Shown: positions 38,691 through 52,830, counted from the first letter of the stretch. The stretch is 64,000 nt of DNA from Archilochus colubris (GCA_023079485.1 CM041085.1:31667121-31731120); one strand, 5' to 3'. The notes: generated by a model from the sequence alone, not told the origin. Program-made: numbers and translations.

Positions 38691-39626
38691 CTGATGACAG
38701 GACTACTAGCCTCTTTCCTAACTAGGTGAAACAGAACAGAATGACAAATGGAAATCTGGAATTTTATGGCCATTGTTTCTCTGCTACCTACTTTTCTTAT
38801 ATTTACCAGCCTTGTTGTGATCCTGTGCTCTGTTCTGAACCCTTCTTCCACTTTGCTTAAGAATTCCTGCTATTACACATTTAGTTTCTTTAATTTCATA
38901 TATCCCCCTTTTAAGCTGCAGATATCAAATTTCTTTTCAGTTGCCAGCTCAGAAGTGTTGCAGTGCTTCAGAACCAACAAAGGGCAACATACAAATATCT
39001 GTAAATGTTTAGCTTTTTGGAAAACTTTACTTGAAAAAGAATTCCAACAGGTAAAAATCAGAGAAACGTACCAAGAGCATAAAAAACCCCGAGCCTGTAA
39101 GCCACAGTTGTGGCTCCTCCAAAAGGAAGTTGTTGGATTACATCATGTACTTGCTGCTCTCTTGCTCGGAAGACAGGTGACCAAAATGTTTCATAGAAGC
39201 AGCATGTTAACACCCCAAGGGGAAGGAAGTCAGTCATTCCTCATTTCTCAGCTGACTTATGACTACCTTGGCAGTGATGTAAGTGAGGAAGCTTGTCAAG
39301 CGGAGGAGGAGAGAAAGGAAAAGGGGACAGGGTGCCTAAGGAGGGAAACATGCCAAAAAAATAAATTGTGTTGCAGATCCAAGGTACTATCCAGACAGCA
39401 CTGGATAGTAACTATAGTTCACTATCCATGAACCCTGCTATCACAATGCTCTTGTGTCTTCTTCATATCCTCATAGCCACTACAGACTCTGACCTCCCCA
39501 TCAGTCATACTAACCACAGCTCCCACTGAACTGCCAGACTGCTCTTATGCCCCCTAAATCTCTTCCACTGTAATTGCCCTACTACCCCCTATTCCCCATA
39601 CTGCCCTGACTTTCAAAATACATTTC
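38691..39626. other. Sequence with one long open frame, no gene recognised
   Basis: A plus-strand frame of 227 codons (38748-39431) is the longest in the window. Its first part is hydrophobic and it resembles no family I know. With no splice context or homology it is treated as chance; see findings. Confidence 0.4.
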
Positions 39627-39820
39627 CTTCATAGAATCATAGAATTGGCTGGGTTGGAAGGGACCTCAGAGATTATCAAGTCCAACCCTTGATCCACTAC
39701 CGCTGCAGTTACCAGACCATGGCACTGAGTGCCACATCCAGTCTCTTTTTAAATATCTCCAGGGACGGAGAATCCACTACTTCCCAGGGCAGCCCATTCC
39801 AATGCTTGATCACCTTCCCA
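39627..39820 (-). mobile_element. CR1 LINE 3' end fragment (copy D)
   Basis: About 190 bp of antisense CR1, with the 3' tail (TTCATAGAATCATAGAATTGG) at the low-coordinate end, the complete 3' UTR and the last codons of ORF2 ([18 protein letters not shown] on the minus strand, stop near 39710). It is nearly identical over this length to copies B, E and F. Severe 5' truncation is typical of CR1. Confidence 0.96.
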
Positions 39821-42800
39821 CATGACTGGACTAGAGGCAGCACACGTGATGCCTGACTGAGAACATGAGTGCTGATAGCAGTGTTTGCAGATTGTACAGG
39901 CAAGACAGACTGAATTCAAATTTTCCCTTAGTCTTCTTTCTCACAAAGAATTTTCATTTTAGGAGCTTATCATCTTTAAAACTCCTATTCCTATGAATTT
40001 GGTTAAGATTTAGAATTTTTGCTGAAATGGCAGAGATCAATGGGCAATGCATAAGGCTTGTACTCACAAGAAATTGCCTGCTTCCACATCTCTCTTGCAT
40101 CTTACATTGTTCCCTGATAAGAGATCCTTTACCTGTTTTTTTATACAATGTGAACATGAAGCAGCTAAACAGAAAACAGTAGGGTGCAGAAAAATGAAGA
40201 TGAGGTAAAGGAAAAGCAGCCAGCTTTGTCAGTCTTTAGTAATTTTGGCAGCCCATTATTTATACTTTAGTCTCCTTTCCTGACACTTAGGAATGCCACT
40301 CATGTCAACATGTCAACATACAGAAGGGAGTTACAGGGGGTCAGATGTAGACACCTCCTAAATAACAAAGCCAAAGCCAATCTTGGAATGAACCCTAAGG
40401 CTCAAGATCTTTTCCTCTTCAGAATTAGCAAGTCACTCAGTCTGGTAGCTAATGAAATTTTGGAAAGTTGAAAATCCATAGTCTCGTTAGGTTTCAAAAA
40501 TGGAAAATAACTTCTTTAATGCTTTCCTTTCACCTCCTCTTAGTTTGAAGTCAATAGCTGCATAGTAACATGAAGTTTACTGCTCAGGCCTGTATTTTGC
40601 AGCTGGCCTGTAATACATAAAAAGACAAGTTCTTCAGCATATCTTTCCACAATGTTTTACTTTAAAAAAAATAATAAAATATTTAAATTTTTTGTCTTGA
40701 CTCATGGCTCTTCAGTTGTGAAAGATGCAGGCCTACAGGACAAGAATGTTTCTTCTGTTCAGTTTGTAACCTAGTGATTGTCACTGCTATTCTATCTGTA
40801 AAATGTAACAGTCTTCCTACTATCCTATTTTCACAGCTTTTAAGTAAAAGCTGACAAAAAGAATGCAACTTGATGACAACCACTTTGCTGAAACCTTCTG
40901 AGGACAAAAAAAGCAGAGACTATTAATGGCAGGGGAAATTTATCACCTTTCAGTTTTCATGGGGACAATAAAAATTGCTATGAGCAGTGTCACCCGAGGA
41001 ACTTGATTTCTCATTGACTGTCTTAAGCCCAGAGATATACCTGTCATCAAGGAGGTGATGAGCTACAACAGGAGAATTTCTTAACTGCTTCTTCAAATAA
41101 AACCAGAATTTGTTGCAATGAAATGTGGTTTTTGTTTTTCATTGAGAAGTATTCATGAGAATATTCAAAATATTGCTTTTCAGAATGTGGGACAGCCTTT
41201 ACACTTAAAGAATAATGTTCTGGAAAAATGACATTTTATCTAGAAACTATTTCCCTCATTCACACACTGAAATGTGCTGTACTGCATGTAGCTTTCAAGC
41301 CAGCAATCTGAGTTGTAGTACCCACAAAGAGCTTTGTATGTGGTAGATATTCCCCTGGCGTGCCTCAGTATCAGTCCTGCAATTGCTATTTACTGCCAAT
41401 TTGATTGTACATTTGGTATGTGCTGCATTCATCCTTTTCCTCTATCAGTGGCAGTGTTGCTGCTGGAACAGGACTACATAATCACTGGCTCTCCTCAGCT
41501 CTGGTATCAAGCTCTTTATATTTATTATCTACACATTCACCTCCGAAAAGGATAAAAAAAAATCAAATGTCTTCAGCCTGATTCCTGCCCAGACAGGATG
41601 AACTTTCTTTTCTGCTTGAATATGAGTAAATCAGGAAGTTTTAAGTATTTGATATTCAAATGTATGCAAAAATATATCTTCAAAATCTTATGGAATCATA
41701 ACAGATGCTTAAAATTCAAGCTCTAGTGTTTCAGTGCTGTTGATTAGGTAAGTTTTATTTTCTGCTCCTCATTTTCACCCCTAATTTGATGAATATGTAA
41801 TCACTTCCAAACCAAATGTTTTGTCTGTGTAACTGATATCTTTTTCCTGAAATACTGATGTGAAAATACATAAGACATGTTTTTGATAATCAGGTGCATT
41901 AGTAAATATTGGCTGACATTCCTGATAGGAAGACAGGAAATGGGTGCATCTAGAGAACCAATGATGCTGTTAAAAAAAACAAACAAATAAATTTAAAAAA
42001 AAGACACAACAAAAAGACCAAGATTTTTACTGAGATGTGCATTTTTTTGCATTATTCAACTTTGCAGTAGTAATATGTCTGGGGAGACACATAAAACTGA
42101 GGAAGCTGAGATGATGACCCGTCGTACAGATCTTGAGGTTTATGACAGGCTGCTAAAGGAAGGTTATTATATGTCATTTAAAAGGATTTTTTTTTTTAAG
42201 AGCTATTTTTGTAGTTCATACTTTGCATGGAAATGAGAATTTGTGATCAACCAGCTTTGTTCCCTCAGCACTGCCACAGAACATCCCAGGTAATAAGCTT
42301 GGTAAAATCCCCAATTAAATCAGGTCAAAGGAGGTCAGGGTTGAGCAATCTTTCCAGAAAGACAGGGCAGATTTTTTTTCCTCACCAAACTAGAGATAAA
42401 CCACATACTGCATTAAAAGAGGCAAAAGTCTCCTAACTCTCACGTGCATAAAGTTCTACATTGCCTCTATGCACAACAGGCACCTCCACTGAATTCCTAA
42501 CAGGGAGCAGAAAATTCCTGCAACATCTCCCTAAAGGCATCACAGCTCTCACCTACTGAGTGCCAGCCAGAAGGCACCTGAGGTTTCTGATTTCTGGAAT
42601 AAAGAACTACATAGAGAGACAACAACTCTTTCAAAAAATATAGAGCTTCCACATCTGTCTTGATGGCTGGATGCTTCCCTTGGAATGCCCCATAGCCTTA
42701 GTTTCCTGACACAATGAAACCCTGTCCAGGTCTTTGTGCTTGGGTTTCTTGTTTCTGGAAGCTTGGGAGCCTGGGGCTGGGGAAGAAAAGATGGAAGCTG

Positions 42801-45800
42801 GTTCATGAGCAGAGTAAGGATACAGCTTGGGCGCAGTTTCTTATACAAGACCTGGGAATCACTCCCAAGACCCTCAGTTTTGGTTTATCCTTAGCTTATA
42901 CCATCATAAAGTCATTACTTGGAAAATTCATTGTATCACAAACTGAGAAAAACAGTGATGCATGCTAATCCACATTAACAGATGCCTGTGGACTTCATGA
43001 CACATGAAGTCCATTTTACCCCTGGTTTCTTTTCCAGCTGATGGAACCATACATAAGGGATCCCACAAATACCATCACAGGAAACAAACAACTGCTAAGC
43101 CTTGGTTTCAAAAAAGGCACACCCAGGTTTGCAGTCTGTAATAGTGATATACAGATCTAATGGAAATAGTCTAAATATGATTAAACACGTTCTATTTCTG
43201 TCTCCACGTATTGTATTCCTAGGCTCTTGGAAGCCCACATGAAAACTGAGTGGAGGAGGCATTCAGCTTGGCTTCACTGCATAAAAACTCTCCATTTAAA
43301 ACTGGACTTAAACTCACTCTGGAAAGGCAAAGTAGGAAGCAAGCAGTCAGGGGTTAGACTTTCCTGCCTCATGTTTGTTATTCAGCATATATGTGAATCA
43401 CTTGATCCAAATAGCATTGCATCAAGTACAAATGATGCATTAGAAAAGACAGTGGAAGAGGTAAAAACAGCAGGTGGGGTGAAAGAGAAACCTTCACTTG
43501 AAAATCCTGGAGGAGAAGGGGACTGAAAACATAGTTGAAAGTTACTTTTGCGGACAGGACAATACCTTATTTCACAGTGAAGGAATCTTCATTCATGCAA
43601 TTTTCCACAAAAAGGGTATTTTCCACTGGGATGTATACAAGGAGACATAGCAGTCACGTGTACTACAGGACATTCGTGAAAACTAAAATATTAGCAAATT
43701 ATATTCTTACATGCTAAGAAACACAGAATTTTATTAAAATTCACATTAAAGCTGCACATCCTTCACTTGGCATTGTTCTCTTTAGCCTATTTAGCTCGTT
43801 TTCTACTCCCTTTCTACCAGGATGGGCTGGAGAAGCAAACAAACAAAAATATTATTTGCACAAGCTGATGGTCCCATGCCAGGAAGGCAAGACTGACATG
43901 CAGTCATCTTACCTGAAGGGAGGGAGGCAAGCAGTTCTTTTCTCTGCAGAGAGTTCAGCAGTCCCCAGGCAGGAGCATAAGCAAGGATCCTGGACAGCTT
44001 CCCTGTGTCCTGCACAACACATCTTCTACTGACTTTGAAGTCCACATTCAGATGCCTATTTCTGCACAATACAGATGTGCTTCAAATCCACAGTACTCTG
44101 CTATCATGTCCCCACACCCAAGACAAGTTTCAACCTACAGTGGGAAGGGCATAATTCTTTAACGAAAGGCTGACAATGATTAATCTGGTATAGGCAAAAA
44201 GGATGCATACAGGGAAGAAAACTGTCCTTCAGTGAACATCCAGATACAGAAGCAAAGGCCTTTTGCCACCATCCTGTCATGTGCCTCTGTCAGCATTAAA
44301 CACTTCCTACAAAGTCCTTTAGGAAACAGAAGGAAGTCTGAACATCACTGAACCTCTGGCAAACTCTGTCTCATTCAGTTTTCTTCTGAACCCCCTTTGT
44401 TCCTGTCTTCTGCCTTTTATGTCCTCCTGGTCCTTACTCCAGTGGTCAAAGGGAGGCTGCCAGCACAGTCCTCAGAAGAAATTCATTCACCTTCATTTCT
44501 TCACAATCTGCAGCAATGAGCTTCAAAGACCCTTAGACAGCTTCTATCTCAGGAGACAACAAAACTTTTAGCTCGTTCATCCAGCTATCAATAGCATAGT
44601 GAAACCAGGTAAGATGAGAAGTCCATTGAAGCTGATAGTATTACAGTATTTTTTCCAGAGTGACAATTTAAAAAATAGTCGGACATTATTCAGATGGAGG
44701 AAAGAGATGCAGAGCCACTACTTTGGAAAATTACAGAATGCAAAAATAATTCTTGCTGACATTATGTGCAGTATTTGGTACTTTGAAACAGAATGCATGC
44801 AGCTAAAATGTCAATTTCTAAGTTAGTTTTACAGACTGGATTCACTGAAGAAACTGGATTGTGAATGATTTAAATTACAGTATATTTTGGTAGAACAATA
44901 CACCTTCATTCTACAGCAAATGCTATCTCCTGCCAATACTAATCTTGACCAAGATATACTTCCTTTCACTACACTGGAAAAGAAGATTATATCTCTAGCA
45001 TCCCATGCCAGAAAAGATACAGCTCAGGCATGAAAAGAGCTTTCTGCTGCCCCAAAATTCCCTGATGGTTGCTGAAACCCATTGGCTGTTTAAACAAAGA
45101 ACCACTTGGTCCCCATCCTTGGGACACTTCAGTCCCTTTTACTTTAGAAGAACAACAACCTCAGGATATCAAAACCAACTGCCTTGCTTAGACTTGGACA
45201 TATGCTAGGGAGAACAGATTTACAATAATATTATATGCAATGCTGCAGATACTGATTACCTGCTAGCTCCTGATCCCTATCAGCATTTACTTTAGTTAGT
45301 GTAGTGTAAAATAGTTTAAATATTAAACACTACAATATATAAATATATATATAAATATATTAAAAAAATAGCAAAATAGTATAAAAATAATTAGTGTAAA
45401 ACTAACAGCTATACCACAATGCACTGGGACCACAGTCACTGGAGCAAATGAGAATTATTCCTTAAAACATACTTTTCCTAAAACCCCTTCTCAGATTTTC
45501 AGAAATCATATGCATTGTTACCAACTAATGGAATGTCTGTGAGTTGTTGCAGTGATTGGACTCAGTAACACAGCTGGACAAACACCACAGCAGACATGGC
45601 AAATTCAAAATAGCATGTTGACTACTTGCATGTCACTGACAGTCCACTCAAATGTTGCCAGACTGACTGTCTAGCAAAGTTTAATTTAAAGCCACAAACA
45701 TTTTTCACCAATATTATGCTTTAAGCATCCTTAGTAAGGCTACACATACCACCAAATAGGGCTATAACAGCATAGTTTACCTGGTCCACTGCCACTCAGT

Positions 45801-48800
45801 GTGAGCTAGGCATTATGCTCAAAATATATGGTTTTCATTTCAGCCTGAAAAAAAAAGTACATATGCTAGCTATATAACCTATTCAACTAACAATGAGATT
45901 CATGAAAATTAGATTGTTTAGCCAAAGTACCTTTGTAGTCATACTGTTCATTAGGATGCATTTATTCTCCCCTGTTCAAACAGTCAAAACAGATTTTGAA
46001 GACAAAAAAAGGAAGAAAACTGCATTGAAAATACACCAAAAAATTGTGAGCCATTGGAAAAACATTCAGATCAGTCACAAAGTAATCCCACAGCACATTC
46101 CTGCAAGTAAGACGTAGCTATGTGCACTGCAAGCTTGCTCTACTACTACTACAAACTACTGTTTGCACTACATTTTTAAATGTTTACAAAAGGAAAATCA
46201 CAGAAATATGGTTTACACTGGCTAAATATTTTAATGTAACTGTATCACATGAGATTTGGATTTACTGAGCAGAGCCACATGGACATCCTCAAATCATCCA
46301 ATTCAAGGTAGGCTGCTGGCTGGATCACAGCCTGTCACCTGACAGATTACAAAATATGGAAAGCCTTCTTACATTTTTTTTCAGAGACCAAATACATTTT
46401 CCCCTCCCCCAAGAGAGCAAACCAAGCATTCAAACATAATCCCAGGAAATCCTGTTGTATTTATAGAAGATGCTGTCACCCCAACTTGCTCTTTACAGCT
46501 ACCTCCAGGTGGCGGGACACTTCCAGATGAAGTCACTGAAAGCATAGGCATGTCTACAGGGTTGCAAAGTGCTTTTCTGATACCAAGCACCAAGACATAG
46601 CCCCACCCCGCTCCCTCCCCCCCCCATCAATTTTATGCTCAATATTTCTAATTAAGCAGTCAGCTCTTTCAGAAAAGCTTCTGGCTCCCAGTATTATTGA
46701 GTATTTGCCTGCCCCCATCCTGCATCCAACAAAGAGCACGGCCTGGGAGGTTGAGAGCTGTGGCAGCTACAATACAAACCCTCACCTAGCTCTGTGCCTA
46801 GAGCATCAGCTTCCCATCCTCTGCTGCCTCATGCTGCCAAGAAGGGGCTAGGACAGCCCCCCTGTTGGTTTCAGCTCCAAGACTCTGTGCCAAAAGAGTA
46901 AAAAATCCAGAGGCTACCAGCATCTGATGCCAAGGAGTGGAAGGAAGTGGAGGCTGTAGCTCTGCAGCCCATCCCATGGTACTAGTCTAGATCTGTGATA
47001 AAGCTTGGGATTTAGGGAAAGTGGTTTGCATGAAGATCCAGAGGGAACTCCCCTTCTACTGAAACAGCAAATCTTTCCCACACAAAGTCCCAACTCCTGC
47101 CCACACACAGCGCTGGTCTCAGACCTGGAGGGATTCTCCTTCTTCTATCTCTTCAAGCCTCCAGAAGTTTTCCTCCCCCATTTTTTGGCACTGATCCCAA
47201 AATGCAGCTCTCCCACAGTAATGCAACAGCTCCTCTTTCCCTGTTTCTCCTTTAGTGAGTGCCGATATCAGGCGTCAGTGTGCGGATCCTTTCCCAGGAG
47301 ATCAGCCAGAATAATTAAACCCAGGATACTCAGGAACAGCTGGAGAAATGAAGTTCTAGCTCTGCTTGCAGGGATCCCAGTGCCAAAAGAAGAAGATTTG
47401 GCTGTGCAGACACCAGCAGCCTACATGACCAAAGTCATGCACTCAACCAGTGTGTGCCAACAGTGATAATTAGAGCCCCCTTCTACACTCAGTGTATCCA
47501 AGCCAACCGACACAACCTAAGTCTGGCTCGGTCTGATAATTCCCATATTTCTCTGAAAGCAACCAGCCTCTTTCCTTTCATCTCTCCTGCTCCTTCCATC
47601 TTTAAAAGCCCAGGCTCTCCCTTAGGCATACAAAGCCCCAAGGACATCTGTAATGGATTTGGAGATGCCTGTAATTGTATATATAATCTTTTAAATGTTT
47701 GTTTTATTACTGGAAGGCAATTTACTGTACAAAAACATGAAGCTAAGCTGAAAAACAGGCTGCCTGCATCAGACAGGGAAGAACACAGTTGAGTTTAATA
47801 CAGCTCAGCCATTTACCTTCTCCTTCTGGAAAGGGTTTGCAGACTTAGGACCACTGGGTCCTTCAGAAGGCATTTCTAGAGGCTCCAGAGAGCTCTTTTC
47901 AGAGGACAAAATAGGGGGGGGAAACTACAGGACAAGGCAAGGAAAATTTTCATGTTAGTGTACAAGTGCTTCCTGAAGTCAGGCTTATCTGTTGTGTAAG
48001 AATCAGGAAAAGTTTGTGGAGGATGGATCTTCTCAGTAGATTTAAAGGCACACTTCTTAAAATGTCCAGAAAGATCGTGAAGGACAGACTTTGGTTCTAT
48101 CTTCACTCACAGTTGAAGGTCCTTGTGGCCTCCTTTGGTGATCTGGTGAGCTTCTTAAGAAGAGATCTCTATAAACTGTTTATCTGGCTTTTTTTATTTC
48201 TTCAATTCCTCCCCCCAAAATCTAGTTCTTAGGGAATACACAGTGCTGTTCTGTGGCCAAGCCTCCATTTCTAGACTCAAAGGCACTAAGCCAGAGTTTC
48301 TGTAGGGCAATACTGAACTCAGGCTTGGTCCCAGGACTAAAGAACCACAGAAATCTTCTGTGAAAGACTGCCAGCTAAGAGATTTCTTCTGTAAATGGCT
48401 GTGACCTAAGTGATTGAACGGAAGAGAGGCTCAAACCAGGTCAGACCATAATTTCTAGTCTCTGAAGTCACCTCTCATATTCATGCTCTTACTCCAGATA
48501 AAGAGCTGGCTTCTGTTGCCACAAGATGTGGTTGGCTGAAGCTCCAGCTGCCCTCCCAAATACCTTTTCTCACCAGGGCAAACATGTTCTCCCAGCTTTC
48601 TTTTCCTTCTGTCTGGGAGATGTCATGCATCAGGCTCAGGAAATTAATGAAAACCTAGCCAGAAAAGAGCAGCCTCGAATGCTCTGTCCTGCCCAACCCA
48701 CCCATTCCATCCCACAGTGACCAAACTGCTTTGAACAATGTTTAAACATGTGCTCCAAGAGAAGAGGTTAGGCAGCACCTGGCCCAGGATGGATTAATCC

Positions 48801-50394
48801 CCCAGCAGCTTTGCATTATCCTTTTTTGCTGCAGCAGGACAGCACTGCTTCTCACAGCTTGGATGCCTGGGAGCAGGCAGAGGGAACTGAAGCAGCCCTC
48901 CCCTGCTGAGCAAGAGTAATGGGCCCAGAGAGCTTAGGAAAAGTAGAAAACATCCTCCCAGGCTGTCCTCAGGCTCTTCTGGACACTTAGACATCCCAGC
49001 ACCACTGTGTGCAGGAAATCAAGGGTGATGAGAGGAGGCTGGAACATTTTGCCTCGGGATGATAAACAACTCTCACAGGCTGTCCTGGGGATTAACAGAA
49101 AAAAACCAAAACAAAACCAACAAAACAGCATAATCTAATAGGGTAAAAGCAGCAACAGGAAACAGCGACTCCATCGCTAACTGCTACCACTTTAGTTCTC
49201 CAAGGGCAGCTTTTCCCTCCTACACATTCCCCCCCCAACACCCCTCTTTCCCCTTTTTATTTTCCATCAGGATGCAGGTGGGATGGAAAGGAAAGTGCTG
49301 CAGGAGAATTCTGGTCTGCTCCTAACAATGGCTTAACCTATTTGACAAGCCCCCTCCCTCCCCCCTGAGGCTCTCCCCTGTTAAAAATAATCAACACTTC
49401 AGCCTTTCATGGAAGTTTAGCCTTAAGACTGTGGGATCAGTGCTTTATTTCCTCCTTCAGCCAAACATTTTGCTTTCTTCAGGTAGCAGAACTCTCTCCA
49501 TCTGCCTTGAACTACCTCTGGCTTTGGGAGGGTGCCCAATACCCAAAACACACCATCTCTCTGAGAGCCACGCACTGGTCTGAGCGACCTGGTGGTCCCC
49601 AACACTGTTCTGATTTCTCTTCCTTTGTTGTCATGACTTTGGGCATAGCCAGGCTATCTAAGGCAGGCTGGCTTCCCAGGTCCAGATGCAATCAGTAAGG
49701 GGGAGTGGGCAGGAGGCTGACCCACGGATGCCAGTGGTGGGGTCTGGCTTCCAAGGGACACAATGGTTACTGCCCAGGAAACTGCGCTGTGCTGGCCGCT
49801 AGGAACACACCCAGGGATTCGTGATCCAAAGGAGTTCAAGATTTTCTGGAAACTACCTAATTCCAAACTGGAAGCTTTTCATGGGGAGCTTCTGCTTTGG
49901 GGACATGCAGCTGATACTTTCACATTGCTGCAATTTGCAGATATGCCAAAGAATAGCTGGTAAGACTGCTGTGGATCTGTTTTTCTCAGGTAATGCAGAT
50001 CTGCAAAACAGTAGCCAGTCTCTGCTGCATACACCATGAATTCCTAAGACCTTTTCCTTACTTAATTCTCAGTGCTCACTCTGTTCCAGTCTTCCCTTTC
50101 AGCAACTCTTTCAAGATAAAAATGAAAGGTGTTTTACTCTCTGTGTAATTCTGCAACTTCTCCATCAACTGCCCTGTGACAGAAGTGCAAAACAGTGCAT
50201 GTTAGCTTACACAGCAAGTAAGTACAAATTAATCACACTGATGGAAGAAAATCCAGACATATTTATCTAAGCAGTATAAAAACAACATAGTAAGCAGCCT
50301 GCCATTAAGCAAGTATGAATCCATCTTTTACAGAAATACTCCATCGTGAACTTTTATACACTGTGGGATGTATTTTTGTACATCTCACCTACTG
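39821..50394. other. AT-rich sequence without recognised genes
   Basis: No exon of a known family recognised. An AT-only stretch lies near 45331-45369 and a CTCF-like site is at 46502-46515. Open frames such as 43227-43526 (99 codons) and 47005-47466 (153 codons), both plus, have no recognisable domains and no convincing splice context. Confidence 0.6.
46502..46515 (+). promoter_or_regulatory. CTCF-like site
   Basis: CCTCCAGGTGGCGG matches the CTCF core CCASNAGRKGGCRS at 13 of 14 positions (T in place of A at position 3). Orientation is plus. If bound, it would form a convergent pair with the minus-strand match at 52549-52562. Motif match only; occupancy is unknown. Confidence 0.4.
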
Positions 50395-50728
50395 CATGGC
50401 TGTTGCAAGACAAACCTCTCTTAGGCCACGGTGCTGCAAGGTCCAACCAGGTGTTCCAGCAGAAACTCATGAATAGTGTTCTGAGACTATTGCCCTCAGG
50501 GTCGACTAGCCTGGCTCAGTGCTATTGCTCTGGAATCAACCAGCCTCTGCCAGCTTGCTCAGGAATAAGCTGAGCCTGTGTTTCAGACCTCACCTTTTAT
50601 TGGCCCCCTAATCCTTCTCATGCGCAGTTGGGGCCCGCCCTAATCAGGCACAGGTGGGCTTAACACAAGCTCATGCCCACTACCTGGCAATTAGTGGCAC
50701 CTGGTTGCCTTATTTCACTACACATGGC
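50395..50728 (-). mobile_element. Solo LTR of an endogenous retrovirus with 6-bp target duplication
   Basis: A 322-bp body at 50401-50722 begins TGTTG and ends CTACA (TG...CA termini). It is flanked by identical CATGGC hexamers at 50395-50400 and 50723-50728. This is the signature of a retroviral LTR left after recombination between the two LTRs of a provirus; no internal region or coding sequence is present. A 6-bp duplication is characteristic of alpha/beta-type (class II) integrases. On the minus strand an AATAAA (50597-50602) lies mid-element, which mildly favours minus orientation. The family is not identified. Confidence 0.8.
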
Positions 50729-52548
50729 CTTTGCAAGAAGTTATTTTTTTAATTCTTGAATACAGGAGCACAGGATACAGGTCTGTGAACACCTTTTTCA
50801 GGTAGACACATGGCCACCTCATCAGGAATACCTGAAATGCTGAAAGCAGCTGCAAAGATGGATTTGAGGTTTAAGACCACATTCTTTGCTTCCCAGAGTG
50901 CACAAAGCTCACTGCTACAAGTCTGTCCAGTGTTAAAATATTTCTGCAGTGTTTATCTATTCTTTTTTTTAATTCTTTCTCAGTCTCCTACTTTCCCAGT
51001 ATGCTTGCAGCATCCACAACCATTACGTGAAGAATACATTCATGTTTAGTGATCAAATACAGACAAGGTTTCATAACAGATAAGCTGAATATGAAATCTG
51101 GAAAACTGTTATAGGTAGCACATTTGAAATTATCAGATCAAAGTTATCATAGGCTGCCCTAGTAATTTTCCCTCTTCATTTCCTTTACACATTATTTTCA
51201 TAAATCCTACCATTCATACAGTGACCAAAAAAGAGAAAAAAGACCATGCTAGTGCTTTTATTCAATATTATAGGAGCAGGAGTGCCAGCCTCGTGCCTCA
51301 ACTACCTGGATGAATCTTTACTTAGGGTAGTACACCAGATATTCCTCCATTTGATGTTGACATCTGACTTGCTGCTTGGGCAACCAAGGAACTCCCCTGC
51401 ACCTGCAGGCAATTTCAAGCCTACCTTCCCCCTCTGTATTCAGTGGCTTTGTTGTAACACAGCTGCAGAGCTAGCCTGGACACAGCATTACTGACATGCC
51501 TGCAAATCTGTATTTAATTCCCAGGTCTTTTTGTGCTTCTGTGCTCCCATTAGGCTTTTAAGACCACTGCAGTTCATATTATAAGGTGACTTGTACTTAT
51601 TTCCCAAGTTATTTAAAACCCCGGTCTTAATCCTCATGCCACTTATGGAAATAGAGCTCTAATTTTCATATACAGCTCATTAAAAAATCCTGCAGGTACA
51701 GAGTAAAAAAAAAAACATTTCAGAGTCAAAATGAGGAAAGAGGAAGCTTTTTTCTCCACAGCTCTTCTCAGTCTTATGTTTTGTAATTTACCCACGACAT
51801 AACAGTGTCTGAAGAGAAAGAAACTTCTTTGGAGTTATCTCCCTCTTTGTGGTTACTTTCTCCCAGGCAAAGAGAATAAATGAAGCACCTCCACACCTTG
51901 CCTGGAGGGCAAACCATCCCTTGTGCTTCACATAAGCAATTATGAGCCTTTGGGTGGACTGGAGTCGTATCTGCTCCATGGGAGAAACGTGCCTGTGTGC
52001 CATGCCTGGGCTGCTGGCTAACTAGAATTGCAGAGGTCTGGATGCTAGCATGAAGACACATGGGACAGAAGTGAGAAAAAACATTTAGAATTACTTCAAT
52101 TAAAGGAAATGGCTGGAAAGTAATAACCATTTTCTTATTTAAAGACACGTAGTGAACATGAAAGCCTGTTGCATGACCAATGTGAAGCCTTCTGGGTCTG
52201 TATCACTAAAAAGTATATGGCATTATGTGGCTAGGTGACTAGATAAAGCTGAGTCCCTTCTACAGTGAAGATAACCCTCACCTATCTAAGCCTATCAGAG
52301 CTTGAATGGGGTGGATCTCCCCATTGGCAGTTATAGTGAACTTCTGAGCTATTTGAGTGTTCTTCAACTTCTGTGCTTTCTGTGTGGTCTCTTTTAGGTC
52401 ACATACAAAACTCTAGGGTTTTATTCTCAGGTGTATATCCCTAGATCTGTGATTTGGGTAACAGAACGTGATAAAAGGCTACAGGAGCAAGTGGTTTGAA
52501 TGAGCCAACCCATTTCCAGCCAAATTCCTGTTCGTATATGGTATTCTT

Positions 52549-52562
52549 TCGCCATCTAGTGG
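52549..52562 (-). promoter_or_regulatory. CTCF-like site
   Basis: The minus strand reads CCACTAGATGGCGA, matching the CTCF core CCASNAGRKGGCRS at 13 of 14 positions (last base A). Orientation is minus, facing the plus-strand match at 46502-46515. Motif evidence only. Confidence 0.42.
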
Positions 52563-52779
52563 TCCCAGAAAATGTCAGTAAACGCAATAGAGTGCAGCTG
52601 GAGGTAAAAATACACTGTATACACAATAGGCCAAGGGAAATCCCATTTCTTAAGTCTAGACTTACTTTGAGAAACTAAAAAAAAATAAAATAAATGTTTT
52701 CCCCTCTTCATTTATGTATCCAGCCTTTAGAGAGCATAACAGACATACCAAAGTTGTTAAACAGCTCGTAAACCAACAA

Positions 52780-52830
52780 ACCAACCAACCAACCAAAAAA
52801 AAGAAACCAAACAACAACAACAACAACAAA
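52780..52830. repeat. (CCAA)n and (CAA)n simple repeats
   Basis: About four CCAA units, an A-rich spacer and then about six CAA units. Low-complexity DNA without coding potential. Confidence 0.9.

Noticed and set aside
43227..43526. Plus-strand open frame ending in a charged segment (EKTVEEVKTAGGVKEKPSL)
   Set aside because: The tail looks protein-like, but the first half does not, and there is no acceptor or homologue I can name.
47005..47466. Plus-strand open frame of 153 codons
   Set aside because: No recognisable family and no convincing splice signals; length is compatible with chance over 64 kb in six frames.
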